Source of the DNA: Alkaliphilus flagellatus
Lineage (GTDB): Bacteria > Bacillota > Clostridia > Peptostreptococcales > Natronincolaceae
DNA length: 64,000 nt
Reading direction: 5' to 3'
Assembly (NCBI RefSeq): GCF_018919215.1
Contig: NZ_JAHLQK010000001.1
Location: 156,430 to 220,429 of the forward strand
The notes under the pieces are model-generated. The model worked only from the letters and a program-made list of their open reading frames with translations, ran no database searches and was not told the DNA's origin. The position numbers and the translations under genes were made by a program. Of this stretch, positions 51,658 through 60,500 are shown piece after piece (positions within the stretch are counted from its first letter, which is position 1; every line of letters begins with the position of its first letter).

Positions 51658-54480
51658 ATGATTAAATTTAGAAAAGCTGCTATAGCAATAGGTTTGTCAG
51701 CAATGATGGTAACAAGCTTTGCTACTACAAGTTTTGCGAATCAAATTGTATATCAAAAGGTAGAAGACGAGATTATTTCTAGTGGAGTTACATATAAAAA
51801 TATTCTTCGTTTCACTAAAAATGGGTGGTTAAATTTAAATGCAGTATATATTGATTTAAACAATAATAATACAGAATTAGATGTATTAACAAGTTCTAAG
51901 GGGCTATCCACTAAAGAGACACTATCTACTATGGTAAAAAACAAAGAAGATGTTGTGGCAGCAATTAATGGAGACTTTTTTTACATGTTAAATCCAGATT
52001 CTCCATTAGGTGCAATAGTTAAAGATGGTGAAATGATAAGTAGTCCCATTACAGTGCACGACTATGCTACTTTTTTTATTAATAATAACGGACAAGCCTT
52101 CGCGGATTATTGGAAACATCAAATATATGCGACTACAAGCAGTGGTGCAAATATACCAATTTCAACGATTAATAAATATACAGATGAGTACCAGTATATT
52201 ATGTTAATTGATAAAAACTGGGGAACTCACTCGCCAGGATATAATACTAATTTACAAGATATGGTAGAGGTAGTTGTAATAGATGATGTTGTTACAGAGA
52301 TACGACAAAAACAACCAGCAGTACAAATACCTGAAAATGGATATATATTATTAGCTGCTAAAGGAAAATCTCCTTGGGCTCAATCAGATAAATTACTTGG
52401 AAGTGTAAAAGTTGGAGATAAACTAACAATACATAAAGATATAAATCCTGGCATAGAAAATATTAAACTTGCTATGGGTGGAGGTACAGTTTTAGTTAAA
52501 AATGGACAAGTTGCAACTTTTACTCAAACTATTTCTGGAGCTGCCCAAAGAACAGCTATAGGTATTACAAAGGATCGTAGTCAAATTATTTTTGTAACAA
52601 TAGATGGTCGTCATTCATCATATAAAGGCGTAGATGGTAAAGAGTTGGCTAATTATTTAATAGAACTAGGAAGCTATGAAGCAATTTTAATGGATGGTGG
52701 TGGATCAACTACCATGGTAACAAGAGGTCAAGGTGAATTTGATTCAAAGGTTGTTAACCATCTTTCAGAGGGTTCTGAAAGAAGGATTACTAACGGAATT
52801 GCAGTAATCTCTACTGCGCCGGTTGAAAGTTTACGAGGAATAAAGGCAGAACTTGATGACAATAAAAGCTTTGTAGGTGCTTCTCGTAAAATAAATGTAA
52901 AGGCTTTTGATAAAAACTATAATCCATTAAATGTAGATTATTCTAATGTTAATCTTTCTGTAAAGTCTGGAGAAGGAACATTTGATGGTATGTATTTTAC
53001 TCCAAGTAAGCAAGGAAAAACAGTAATAGGAGTTGAATATTTAGGTGGCACTTCTGAAGTGACTTTAGATGTTTTAGGTGAGTTATCACATATGGAAATT
53101 AGTCCTGAAACAGTACGTTTAAACTATGGACATAGTACAGGCTTTGAAGTGGTTGGCGTAGATACAGAAGGATATAGGACTAAAATAAATTCTAAGGACA
53201 TTAATTGGAAAGATGTTCAAGGTCTTGGAACATTTAGTAATGGAATTTATGTGGCAGGCAGTAAGAGTGGTACCACAAAATTAGAAGCTAGTTTTGGTAA
53301 TAAGGTAGCTACTGTAAATGTGGTAGTAGGTTCAAATACTTCAATGATAAATAACTTTGAAACTTTAAATACAGGTTTTGTTGGTTATCCACAATCTGTA
53401 GTAGGATCTGTAGCCTTAGATTCTAATGCTAAGGAAGGAAAATCATCATTAAAGCTACAGTATGATTTTACTCAAACTGATGAAACAAGAGCAGCCTATA
53501 TTACCTTTGATAGTAATAAAACGGTAATTTCTACTCCAGCCAATAGTATAGGGGTATGGGCACATGCAACTAATCCTGCTACTCATTGGATAAGAGGAAA
53601 GGTTAAAGATGCAAGTGGTGCAGAATATGTAATCGACTTTAAAAAGAATATAGATTGGACAGGATGGAAGTATCTTACAGCTCCTCTACCGGCAAATATG
53701 GTTTACCCAATTAAATTTGAAAGACTTTATGTTATTGAAACTGATGCAACCCAAAAGATAGCGGGTCAAATTTTATTTGATGGTTTAGAGGCTTCGTATA
53801 GTATTGCGTCACCTTCAAAGGAATCCTCAGAAGCTACTGTTATTAAAGATAAACTTAACAAACCTTATGAGATGGAAGGTAGGAAGTTATTTGCATATAG
53901 TGGAATCCAGTTCAAGGACTATACATTATTAGATAGGATTGTTGGAAATAAAATTAGTAGTCTAATCAATAATAAACATGAGCTATCACTATTTACTGGA
54001 AATGTAGATTCAAGATTAAGTAGTAATATTAAAAAACAAATAGTTTCTGCAAAATCAGGGTATGGATCTACAGAGCAAGGAGATAGTTTAATTATTCAAT
54101 TAGATAATCTAAAAGACGGTTTAAGACAAACTAATTTTGATCAGTGGCCTTGGTTACAAAATCTAGTAAATAACACTACTAAGAAGAATGTTTTTATAGT
54201 AATGTCTAAACCTATATTTGGTAACGGCGGTTTTACTGACAAATTGGAAGCAGATTTATTAATGGATACGTTAACGGACCTATCTAAAAAGGGAAAACAA
54301 GTATTTGTTCTTTATGAAGGACAAAGCCTTTCTGTGGATGTAATTAATGGTGTAAGATATATTTCAACTGGTGTTTACAATAGTAATGCTTCAAAAGACC
54401 AACAGGAAACCTTTAAATATATAGAATTTAATATTAATGATAAGGAAGTAACGTATCAAATTAAATCCTTATTTGAATAA
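51658..54480 (+). CDS. large secreted phosphodiester-glycosidase-family protein
   Basis: Secreted protein of 940 residues. Signal peptide to about 27 (SFANQ). Residues about 60-385 form a NAGPA/DUF2233 domain with AAINGDFFYM near 101, LAMGGGTVLVKNG, RTAIGITKDR, LMDGGGSTTMV near 345 and RRITNGIAVIS. Two bacterial Ig-like domains follow (about 390-555), then a beta-sandwich of carbohydrate-binding look (about 560-715), and a C-terminal domain (about 740-940) with NVFIVMSKPIFGNGG and VFVLYEGQSLSVDVINGVRY that resembles a metallophosphoesterase fold without its metal ligands. It should act on, or bind, a surface phosphoglycan. AGGAGG precedes the ATG. Confidence 0.85.
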   Translation: MIKFRKAAIAIGLSAMMVTSFATTSFANQIVYQKVEDEIISSGVTYKNILRFTKNGWLNLNAVYIDLNNNNTELDVLTSSKGLSTKETLSTMVKNKEDVVAAINGDFFYMLNPDSPLGAIVKDGEMISSPITVHDYATFFINNNGQAFADYWKHQIYATTSSGANIPISTINKYTDEYQYIMLIDKNWGTHSPGYNTNLQDMVEVVVIDDVVTEIRQKQPAVQIPENGYILLAAKGKSPWAQSDKLLGSVKVGDKLTIHKDINPGIENIKLAMGGGTVLVKNGQVATFTQTISGAAQRTAIGITKDRSQIIFVTIDGRHSSYKGVDGKELANYLIELGSYEAILMDGGGSTTMVTRGQGEFDSKVVNHLSEGSERRITNGIAVISTAPVESLRGIKAELDDNKSFVGASRKINVKAFDKNYNPLNVDYSNVNLSVKSGEGTFDGMYFTPSKQGKTVIGVEYLGGTSEVTLDVLGELSHMEISPETVRLNYGHSTGFEVVGVDTEGYRTKINSKDINWKDVQGLGTFSNGIYVAGSKSGTTKLEASFGNKVATVNVVVGSNTSMINNFETLNTGFVGYPQSVVGSVALDSNAKEGKSSLKLQYDFTQTDETRAAYITFDSNKTVISTPANSIGVWAHATNPATHWIRGKVKDASGAEYVIDFKKNIDWTGWKYLTAPLPANMVYPIKFERLYVIETDATQKIAGQILFDGLEASYSIASPSKESSEATVIKDKLNKPYEMEGRKLFAYSGIQFKDYTLLDRIVGNKISSLINNKHELSLFTGNVDSRLSSNIKKQIVSAKSGYGSTEQGDSLIIQLDNLKDGLRQTNFDQWPWLQNLVNNTTKKNVFIVMSKPIFGNGGFTDKLEADLLMDTLTDLSKKGKQVFVLYEGQSLSVDVINGVRYISTGVYNSNASKDQQETFKYIEFNINDKEVTYQIKSLFE

Positions 54481-54487
54481 ACAACAT

Positions 54488-54515
54488 AAATAGAGCTGAA
54501 TATTCAGCTCTATTT
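54488..54515 (+). terminator. terminator after the phosphodiester-glycosidase gene
   Basis: Perfect 14-bp palindrome, AAATAGAGCTGAAT / ATTCAGCTCTATTT, followed by TATTG. It separates this gene from the regulator gene at 54744. Confidence 0.8.
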
Positions 54516-54743
54516 TATTGTCTAAGAAATTATAAATTTCTTGGCTATTGAGGGATTTTAAAAAGAAGTAGAAGGATGGTAATGTTTTAAGCACTTGAAA
54601 ATTTGAGATAGATTTTGAGTATACCATGAGTAGATGCGATAGTATTAGACGAATTTTTTATTTATGGGGTAAAGCAGGAAGTAATGATATGGATACAGAA
54701 TATTACAATAAAAGAATAAAATACCGGAGGGCGAGGTGATTTT

Positions 54744-57464
54744 ATGAAGCAGATAGAAAAAGTCTACCAAACTCTAATAACTATGGAAGAAAAATTTAAT
54801 AGAGGAATAGCGGCTCAAGAGATTAGTAATAGCCTAAATATGAATAGAGCTAATATTAGTCGATATTTAAATACTTTGTATCGGGAAAATCTGATTGAAA
54901 AAATAGACGGAAGACCTGTATTATATTGTAAAAAGATACAGACAGATAATGAGAATAAATTAGTTAAGGGAAGAATGAAATTTGACAAAATGATTGGCTC
55001 TAATATGAGCTTGCAAATTCCTATCCAACAGGCTAAGGCAGCAATTTTATACCCTCCTTGTGGTTTGCATACACTGTTATTAGGTGAAACTGGTGTTGGT
55101 AAATCTATGTTTGCAGAATCAATGTATAGATTTGCTTTAGAATGTAAAGCAATCTCAAAAGACGCTCCTTTTATACAGTTTAACTGTGCTGATTATGCAG
55201 AGAATCCCCAGTTATTGAGTGCACAAATTTTTGGTGTAAAAAAAGGTGCTTATACAGGTGCAGAACAAAATCGTGAAGGATTACTTAAAAAGGCAGACTG
55301 TGGGATTTTATTTTTAGATGAGGTACATCGGCTTTCTCCACAGGGGCAGGAGATGTTATTTACCTATATAGATAAGGGCTGGTTTAGACCATTAGGAGAA
55401 ACAGATAAATTAGTCAAGGTAAAAGTACGGATTATAGCAGCTACTACAGAAATGCCACAGTCCTATCTGTTAAAAACTTTTATGAGAAGAATACCTATGA
55501 CTATAACCTTACCTAGTTTAAACAATAGAAATCGAAAAGAGAGATATCAACTAATAGAAACTTTTATCAAGGAAGAATCTCATCGGTTAGATAAAAATAT
55601 ATACGTTAATAAAAGTGCATTAATGTCATTTTTGCTATACGATTGTCCTAATAATATAGGCCAGCTAAAAAGTGATATTCAATTGACTTGTGCAAAGGCA
55701 TTTTTAACTTATAAAACTTATGATAGAGACTATATAATGATTACACAATCAGATTTGCCTCAATATGTTAAGCAAGGACTATTGAGTCTACATGATTTTC
55801 GGAAAGAAATTAATGATATTTTAAATGATAAGGAAGATATATTAAAGTTTTATTATAAAGAAAACGGAAAATATGATGACTTAATATTAGTAGATGAAAA
55901 TGACGGGTTCTATGATCTAATAGAAAAAAAATTAAATAATCTAAAGGAAATAGGTATAGAAGAAAATGAGATTAATCAAATATTAAATATAGATATAGAG
56001 ACACGCTTCGAAAAATATATTGGGAATTTACCTAGAAAATTTAAAAAGGAAGAATTATCTAAACTTGTAAATATTGATATTATTGAGGTGGTAGAAGAAA
56101 TATTTGATATAGCCGAAAAACGTTTAAATAGAAAATATGATGAAAAAGTTTATTTTGGACTTGCACTACACCTACAGGGAAGTATTGAACGTATAAAAAG
56201 AGGAAGTAAAATATACAATCCTAAACTAAATTTTATTAGAGTCAACTATGATAAGGAATTTTTAGTGGCTATGGAAATTGCAAAACTAATAGATATTAGC
56301 TTTAAAATTGAAACGCCTCTTGATGAAATTGGATACTTAGCCATGTTTTTAACATCTAACTCTAATAAATTTGATGAAAAAGAAGAAACAAAAGTAGCTA
56401 TTATAGTGATTATGCATGGAGATACTACTGCTAGTAGTATGGCTAATGTTGCTAATAGTTTAGTTGGCGCAAAGCATGTTAAGGGTATAGATATGCCTCT
56501 ACATATTAAGCCTACAGCCATGTATGATATAGTTAAAAAAGAGATTCTTGAATTAGATTGTGGAAGAGGAACATTATTATTAGTTGATATGGGCTCACTT
56601 ACAAGTTTTGGAGATATGCTTTGTGAAGAATTAAGAATTAATGTTAAAACTATAGATATGGTAAGTACTCCTATAGTTATCGAAGCCTGTAGAAAATCAA
56701 TATTAGACAGAGATTTAGAAGAAATTTATCAATCTTGTATTAAAATGAAAATTTATTCTAAAGAAGATAAACAGATATTTAATGAGGAGAAGAAAAGTAT
56801 TATTATAACAGCATGCTTTACAGGGGAAGGGGCAGCTATAAAACTAAAGAGCATAATAAAACAACAAATAGAATTAGACTCAGATATTGATATTGTTCCT
56901 TTAAATATATTAAATAAAAATGAATTTTGGAGTCGAATTAAATATTATCAAGAAAAAAATCATATTATAGCTATAATAGGGGCTGTCGATATTAAGGTAA
57001 AGTATATTCCATTTATATCAGTTCAAGACATCTTTAGTGATAATGGTATGCATAGGCTGGAAAATATTATAGAACAGCATAAGAAATATAAACAAATAGG
57101 AAAATCATTAAAAGAGCATTTAGTAAAAATTGATGGGGAAGAGATTGTTAAAGATGTAATTCAGCTAATTAGCATGTTAGAAGAAGCAGTTTGTGTTGAA
57201 CTTATAGATGATGTAAAGATAGGATTAGTATTACATATAAGCTTTTTGGTAGATAATCTGTTGCAGGGTAGAGATGGCACTAAGTTTGAACAATTAGATA
57301 GTTATATTAATAAATATAGCAGAGAATTCGAAAATACTAAAATAAGTCTTAAAAGTTTTGAACAAAAATATGATATTCAATTTAATGAAGATGAAATTGC
57401 CTATATTTGTAGGATGCTTTTAGAAAATAATACATTGAAAAATCATAAGGAAGAAGGCATTTAA
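54744..57464 (+). CDS. LevR-type sigma-54-dependent activator with PRD and PTS domains
   Basis: Regulator of 906 residues. N-terminal winged helix (about 5-60, with MNRANISRYLNTLYRENLIE); AAA+ domain with Walker A GETGVGKS (114-121), the sigma-54 contact loop GAYTGA (169-174) and Walker B ILFLDE (188-193); PRD1 around H476; an EIIA-Man-like domain with H558 in IVIMHGD; an EIIB-Gat-like domain starting SIIITACFTGEGAAI near 685; and PRD2 around H831 (KIGLVLHISFLVDN). PTS phosphorylation of the PRD and EII domains should tune it to sugar supply. It sits just upstream of a PTS operon with a sigma-54 promoter, its obvious target. GGAGGGCGAGGTGA precedes the ATG. Confidence 0.94.
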   Translation: MKQIEKVYQTLITMEEKFNRGIAAQEISNSLNMNRANISRYLNTLYRENLIEKIDGRPVLYCKKIQTDNENKLVKGRMKFDKMIGSNMSLQIPIQQAKAAILYPPCGLHTLLLGETGVGKSMFAESMYRFALECKAISKDAPFIQFNCADYAENPQLLSAQIFGVKKGAYTGAEQNREGLLKKADCGILFLDEVHRLSPQGQEMLFTYIDKGWFRPLGETDKLVKVKVRIIAATTEMPQSYLLKTFMRRIPMTITLPSLNNRNRKERYQLIETFIKEESHRLDKNIYVNKSALMSFLLYDCPNNIGQLKSDIQLTCAKAFLTYKTYDRDYIMITQSDLPQYVKQGLLSLHDFRKEINDILNDKEDILKFYYKENGKYDDLILVDENDGFYDLIEKKLNNLKEIGIEENEINQILNIDIETRFEKYIGNLPRKFKKEELSKLVNIDIIEVVEEIFDIAEKRLNRKYDEKVYFGLALHLQGSIERIKRGSKIYNPKLNFIRVNYDKEFLVAMEIAKLIDISFKIETPLDEIGYLAMFLTSNSNKFDEKEETKVAIIVIMHGDTTASSMANVANSLVGAKHVKGIDMPLHIKPTAMYDIVKKEILELDCGRGTLLLVDMGSLTSFGDMLCEELRINVKTIDMVSTPIVIEACRKSILDRDLEEIYQSCIKMKIYSKEDKQIFNEEKKSIIITACFTGEGAAIKLKSIIKQQIELDSDIDIVPLNILNKNEFWSRIKYYQEKNHIIAIIGAVDIKVKYIPFISVQDIFSDNGMHRLENIIEQHKKYKQIGKSLKEHLVKIDGEEIVKDVIQLISMLEEAVCVELIDDVKIGLVLHISFLVDNLLQGRDGTKFEQLDSYINKYSREFENTKISLKSFEQKYDIQFNEDEIAYICRMLLENNTLKNHKEEGI

Positions 57465-57467
57465 ACA

Positions 57468-57526
57468 GTGTGTAAAAGTGTGTAAAGACATAGCAGGTAA
57501 GTGTGTAGCTATCTTTACACACTTTT
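57468..57526. promoter_or_regulatory. GTGTGTA repeats: probable enhancer (UAS) and/or terminator
   Basis: GTGTGTAAAA (57468) and GTGTGTAAAG (57478) are adjacent 10-bp direct repeats, GTGTGTAGCT occurs at 57501 and the reverse complement CTTTACACAC at 57513. The arms 57474-57487 and 57513-57526 form a perfect 14-bp inverted repeat. The block lies right after the regulator gene and 140-200 bases upstream of the sigma-54 promoter, where activators of this class bind. It could also terminate the regulator transcript, though only ATTA follows. Confidence 0.6.
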
Positions 57527-57665
57527 ATTATGCTTACTACGTGATTTTAAAGGAAAATATAATTAAAGATTTGATTTTTAAAATAGTCTAAATACTAGTA
57601 ATCTACAGAAGAGACAACTAACATTACCAGTAAAACAAATTTTAAAATATTAAGTTTATATAAGA

Positions 57666-57681
57666 TGGCACGATATTTGCT
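57666..57681 (+). promoter_or_regulatory. sigma-54 (-24/-12) promoter of the PTS operon
   Basis: TGGCACGATATTTGCT matches the consensus TGGCAC-N5-TTGCW at every defined position (GG at -24, GC at -12). It lies 188 bases before the EIIB gene and just downstream of the gene for a sigma-54 activator. The leader 57682-57868 is AT-rich; a 21-codon frame at 57750 with AAAAGGGG touching its ATG is not convincing. Confidence 0.9.
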
Positions 57682-57868
57682 CATATATAAGTGTAGAAAT
57701 ATTTAAATAATATATAAATTAATCTAATTATTTTAATTAAGAAAAGGGGATGATACATAAAAAAATATATGCAGTCGGCATAGAAACTTTCAATAGAAAC
57801 AAATGTATTTATTAGTCACAGTAAAGAATTATACTATTAATTTATTATTGTTCAGGGGGATGATTGTA

Positions 57869-58174
57869 GTGAAGCGTATAATGCTAATTTGTTCTGGAGG
57901 GATGTCAACAAGCTTACTTTGTACAAAGATACAAAAAAGCGCTAAGGAAAAAAATATAGAGGTTGAAGTATTTGCAGTTTCGGAGGCAGAAATGAAGAGA
58001 CGTCTGGATAATGTTGACGTAATTCTTCTAGGACCTCAAGTAAGATATCTTCTAAGCAAAATAAAGAATGATGTAGAGGGAAAGGGAATTGCTGTAGATG
58101 TAATTGAAAGTATAAGTTATGGCACAATGAATGGTGAAGCAGTATTAAAGCAAGCAATGAGTTTAATGGAATAA
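57869..58174 (+). CDS. PTS lactose/cellobiose-family EIIB component
   Basis: Cytoplasmic EIIB of 101 residues with the phospho-cysteine C8 in LICSGGMSTSLL and the following family pattern (AVSEAEMKRR, VDVILLGPQVRYLL). It takes phosphate from EIIA and passes it to the sugar on EIIC. GTG 57869 follows GGGGG at 57855-57859 with a 9-base spacer; the frame is open upstream but without a site. First gene under the sigma-54 promoter. Confidence 0.93.
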   Translation: MKRIMLICSGGMSTSLLCTKIQKSAKEKNIEVEVFAVSEAEMKRRLDNVDVILLGPQVRYLLSKIKNDVEGKGIAVDVIESISYGTMNGEAVLKQAMSLME

Positions 58175-58239
58175 GGGATAATAGGATTGTATTAGAGCAA
58201 AACGTTTATCAAAATTAGTATTGATAAAGGGGGATTCAC

Positions 58240-59517
58240 ATGAAAGCATTTATGAAAGCAATGGAAAAGTATTTTATACCGGTTGCATCGAAAATAGGAG
58301 CTCAAAGACATTTAGTAGCAATTCGAGATGGATTTATTGGTATTATGCCATTAATTTTAGCAGGTTCATTCGCAGTATTATTAAATAGTACTTTAGTAAC
58401 ATGGATACCTGGATTAGCTTTTTTAGGATCAATCAATGGTAATGTATGGTGGGGTACATTAGCTATTATGACATTGCTAGTAGTATTCTCTATAGGATAT
58501 AACTTGGCAAAAAGTTATGATGTTGATCCTCTAGCTGCAGGACTTATCTCTATAGCTTCTTTTATAGTAATTACACCTCAGGCTCATGGTAATGCAGGTT
58601 GGGGATATATATTTCAAGGATATTTAAATGCTACAGGATTATTTACTGGAATTATTGTTGCACTACTAGCTACAGAAATTTTTGTTAAGGTAATAAAGAA
58701 AGATATAGTTATTAAGATGCCAGATACTGTTCCACCAGCAGTTGGAAGAGCATTTGTTTCTGTAATTCCTGGAATAATTACAGTGTATATATTTGGAGTA
58801 ATTCCACTTATAATTACAAAACTAGGTGGAACAAGTTTATACGACTTTATTTTAAATACAATTCAAAGACCTTTGGAAGGTTTTAGTCAAGGTATATTAT
58901 CTGCAATACTTTTTTCTATGCTAATCAGTATATTCTGGTTCTTTGGTCTACACGGCGGCAATATTATGGATCCAGTTATAAATGCACTTTATTTACCAGC
59001 ACTTGAAGCTAATGCTAGTGCAGTTCAACAGGGACTGGAAGCTACTAATATTGTTACAAAAGCATTCTTTGATGCTTATGTTCATTTAGGTGGAGCAGGG
59101 GCTACTTTAGCTTTAATTGTAGCAATATATATTGGTTCTAAAAAACGTAAAGAGTATAGAGAAGTAGCAAAGCTTTGTACTGGACCAGGACTATTTCAAA
59201 TTAATGAGCCTATTATGTTTGGAATACCTATTGTATTAAATCCGCTACTATTTATTCCATATATTATTATACCAGGAGTTTTAACATTAATAGCTTATTT
59301 AGCTACTGTATCAGGCTTAGTACCTATTACCTACGTTGCAATTCCGTGGACTACACCTCCAATTTTAGGCGGAGTTTTAGCTACAGGAGGAAGTCTTATG
59401 GGTGGATTATTAGCTCTTATTAACTTTGCTGTAGCTGTTATAATATATCTTCCATTTGTCTTATTAGCTGATAGGTATACAGATAATGATAAAGACCTTG
59501 TAGAGAGTCAGGGATAA
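58240..59517 (+). CDS. PTS lactose/cellobiose-family EIIC component
   Basis: Sugar-translocating membrane component of 425 residues with about ten helices. N-terminal IRDGFIGIMPLILAGSFAVL, WFFGLHGGNIMDPVINAL near 230, and GPGLFQINEPIMFGIPIVLN near 315 are hallmark stretches of the CelB/ChbC family. AAAGGGGG precedes the ATG. Substrate is a beta-linked disaccharide; context favours diacetylchitobiose. Confidence 0.95.
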   Translation: MKAFMKAMEKYFIPVASKIGAQRHLVAIRDGFIGIMPLILAGSFAVLLNSTLVTWIPGLAFLGSINGNVWWGTLAIMTLLVVFSIGYNLAKSYDVDPLAAGLISIASFIVITPQAHGNAGWGYIFQGYLNATGLFTGIIVALLATEIFVKVIKKDIVIKMPDTVPPAVGRAFVSVIPGIITVYIFGVIPLIITKLGGTSLYDFILNTIQRPLEGFSQGILSAILFSMLISIFWFFGLHGGNIMDPVINALYLPALEANASAVQQGLEATNIVTKAFFDAYVHLGGAGATLALIVAIYIGSKKRKEYREVAKLCTGPGLFQINEPIMFGIPIVLNPLLFIPYIIIPGVLTLIAYLATVSGLVPITYVAIPWTTPPILGGVLATGGSLMGGLLALINFAVAVIIYLPFVLLADRYTDNDKDLVESQG

Positions 59518-59522
59518 TATAA

Positions 59523-59562
59523 TAGGTTAGAAAGGGGTAACTCTTTACCCCTTTCTAACCTA
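59523..59562 (+). other. strong hairpin between EIIC and EIIA genes
   Basis: Perfect 18-bp stem (TAGGTTAGAAAGGGGTAA and its complement) with a CTCT loop, six bases after the EIIC stop and not followed by a T run. Likely an intercistronic processing or stabilising element that sets different levels of EIIBC and the downstream enzymes; partial termination is the alternative. Confidence 0.75.
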
Positions 59563-59616
59563 TACAATATAGATAATAAATTATAAATGAAACTTTGACT
59601 TAAGGAGCGATAAGAC

Positions 59617-59922
59617 ATGAACTATGAAGAACTAATCTTTAAATTAATCACTCAAAGTGGTGATGCTAAAAGTTTTGCTATGGAAGCTATTCAATTAGCT
59701 AAAAATAGGGATTTTGACAAGGCTAGAGATTGCTTAAATAATGCTTCAAAACAATTAGAATTAGCACATAGACAACAAACTGAATTAATTCATATGGAGG
59801 CACAAGGTAATAAAATAGAGGTGACTTTATTATTAATACATGCTCAAGATCATTTAATGAATGCTATTACAACTAAGGACTTGGCAAGTGAGATTGTAGA
59901 TTTATATTTAGACCGTAAATAA
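59617..59922 (+). CDS. PTS lactose/cellobiose-family EIIA component
   Basis: Cytoplasmic EIIA of 101 residues, all helical trimer type. Active H75 in LLLIHAQDHLMNAI with metal ligand D78, after FAMEAIQLAKNRDFDKARDCL. AAGGAGCG precedes the ATG. Completes the EIIB-EIIC-EIIA set. Confidence 0.95.
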   Translation: MNYEELIFKLITQSGDAKSFAMEAIQLAKNRDFDKARDCLNNASKQLELAHRQQTELIHMEAQGNKIEVTLLLIHAQDHLMNAITTKDLASEIVDLYLDRK

Positions 59923-60022
59923 GATTATAGAATCAATAGCCAATAAAGAAAAAACTATTATCTTATATAGGTAGTATTTATATAATATTAGATGGAATAA
60001 ACTTTAGTATTGGAGTGTTTGT

Positions 60023-60460
60023 ATGGCCACATTTCAAAATGAAATTACAATGGAATACTCAACTGAAGAGGTTTTTAAAGTTTTTAAGGAAACAGCTAAA
60101 AAAGATTTTCAAAGCTTTGATGAGGAAAATCCAATAGGAACCTTTGTAGAGCGTAAAGTGGGAGCCTATTCAGAGCGAAAAGGTAAAATGAAGGTACGGA
60201 TCACAGATTATAAGATTAATAGTGTATACGAAATTACAAGTACAAAAGGTAGTGTAGTATATAAATCTAGATATGAATTTTACCCCTTATCTGAAAATAC
60301 AACAAAGCTTTTATTAATAGAAAGTCAGTATACCACAGGTTTATTCAATAGGGCGAATGCGCTGGTTGCATCAATTGTATTTAAAGGAAGAATCAAAAAA
60401 AGATTTAAGTTTTTTATTAAGTGTTTAGAAGATCAGATTGAAAAAAATTGTATGCAATAA
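60023..60460 (+). CDS. DUF3284 protein
   Basis: Protein of 145 residues, beta-rich with a helix at the end, beginning ATFQNEITMEYSTEEVFKVF and containing YEITSTKGSVVYKSRYEFYP. This fits DUF3284, a START/polyketide-cyclase-like small protein repeatedly found in cellobiose/chitobiose PTS operons, of unknown role. It may bind a sugar phosphate or act as an accessory regulator. No strong ribosome site (GGAGTG at 60012-60017 is nearest). Confidence 0.8.
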   Translation: MATFQNEITMEYSTEEVFKVFKETAKKDFQSFDEENPIGTFVERKVGAYSERKGKMKVRITDYKINSVYEITSTKGSVVYKSRYEFYPLSENTTKLLLIESQYTTGLFNRANALVASIVFKGRIKKRFKFFIKCLEDQIEKNCMQ

Positions 60461-60500
60461 ATAACTATTAGCGCCAGATATAATTTTAGGAGGTGATAAT

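Noticed and set aside
54626..54739. 37-codon frame just before the LevR-type gene
   Set aside because: No ribosome site, ends inside the ribosome site of the regulator gene, and encodes a basic sequence with no similarity I know.
57750..57815. 21-codon leader frame between the sigma-54 promoter and EIIB
   Set aside because: The AAAAGGGG touches its ATG, so spacing is wrong; no pattern of a leader peptide or attenuator is visible.
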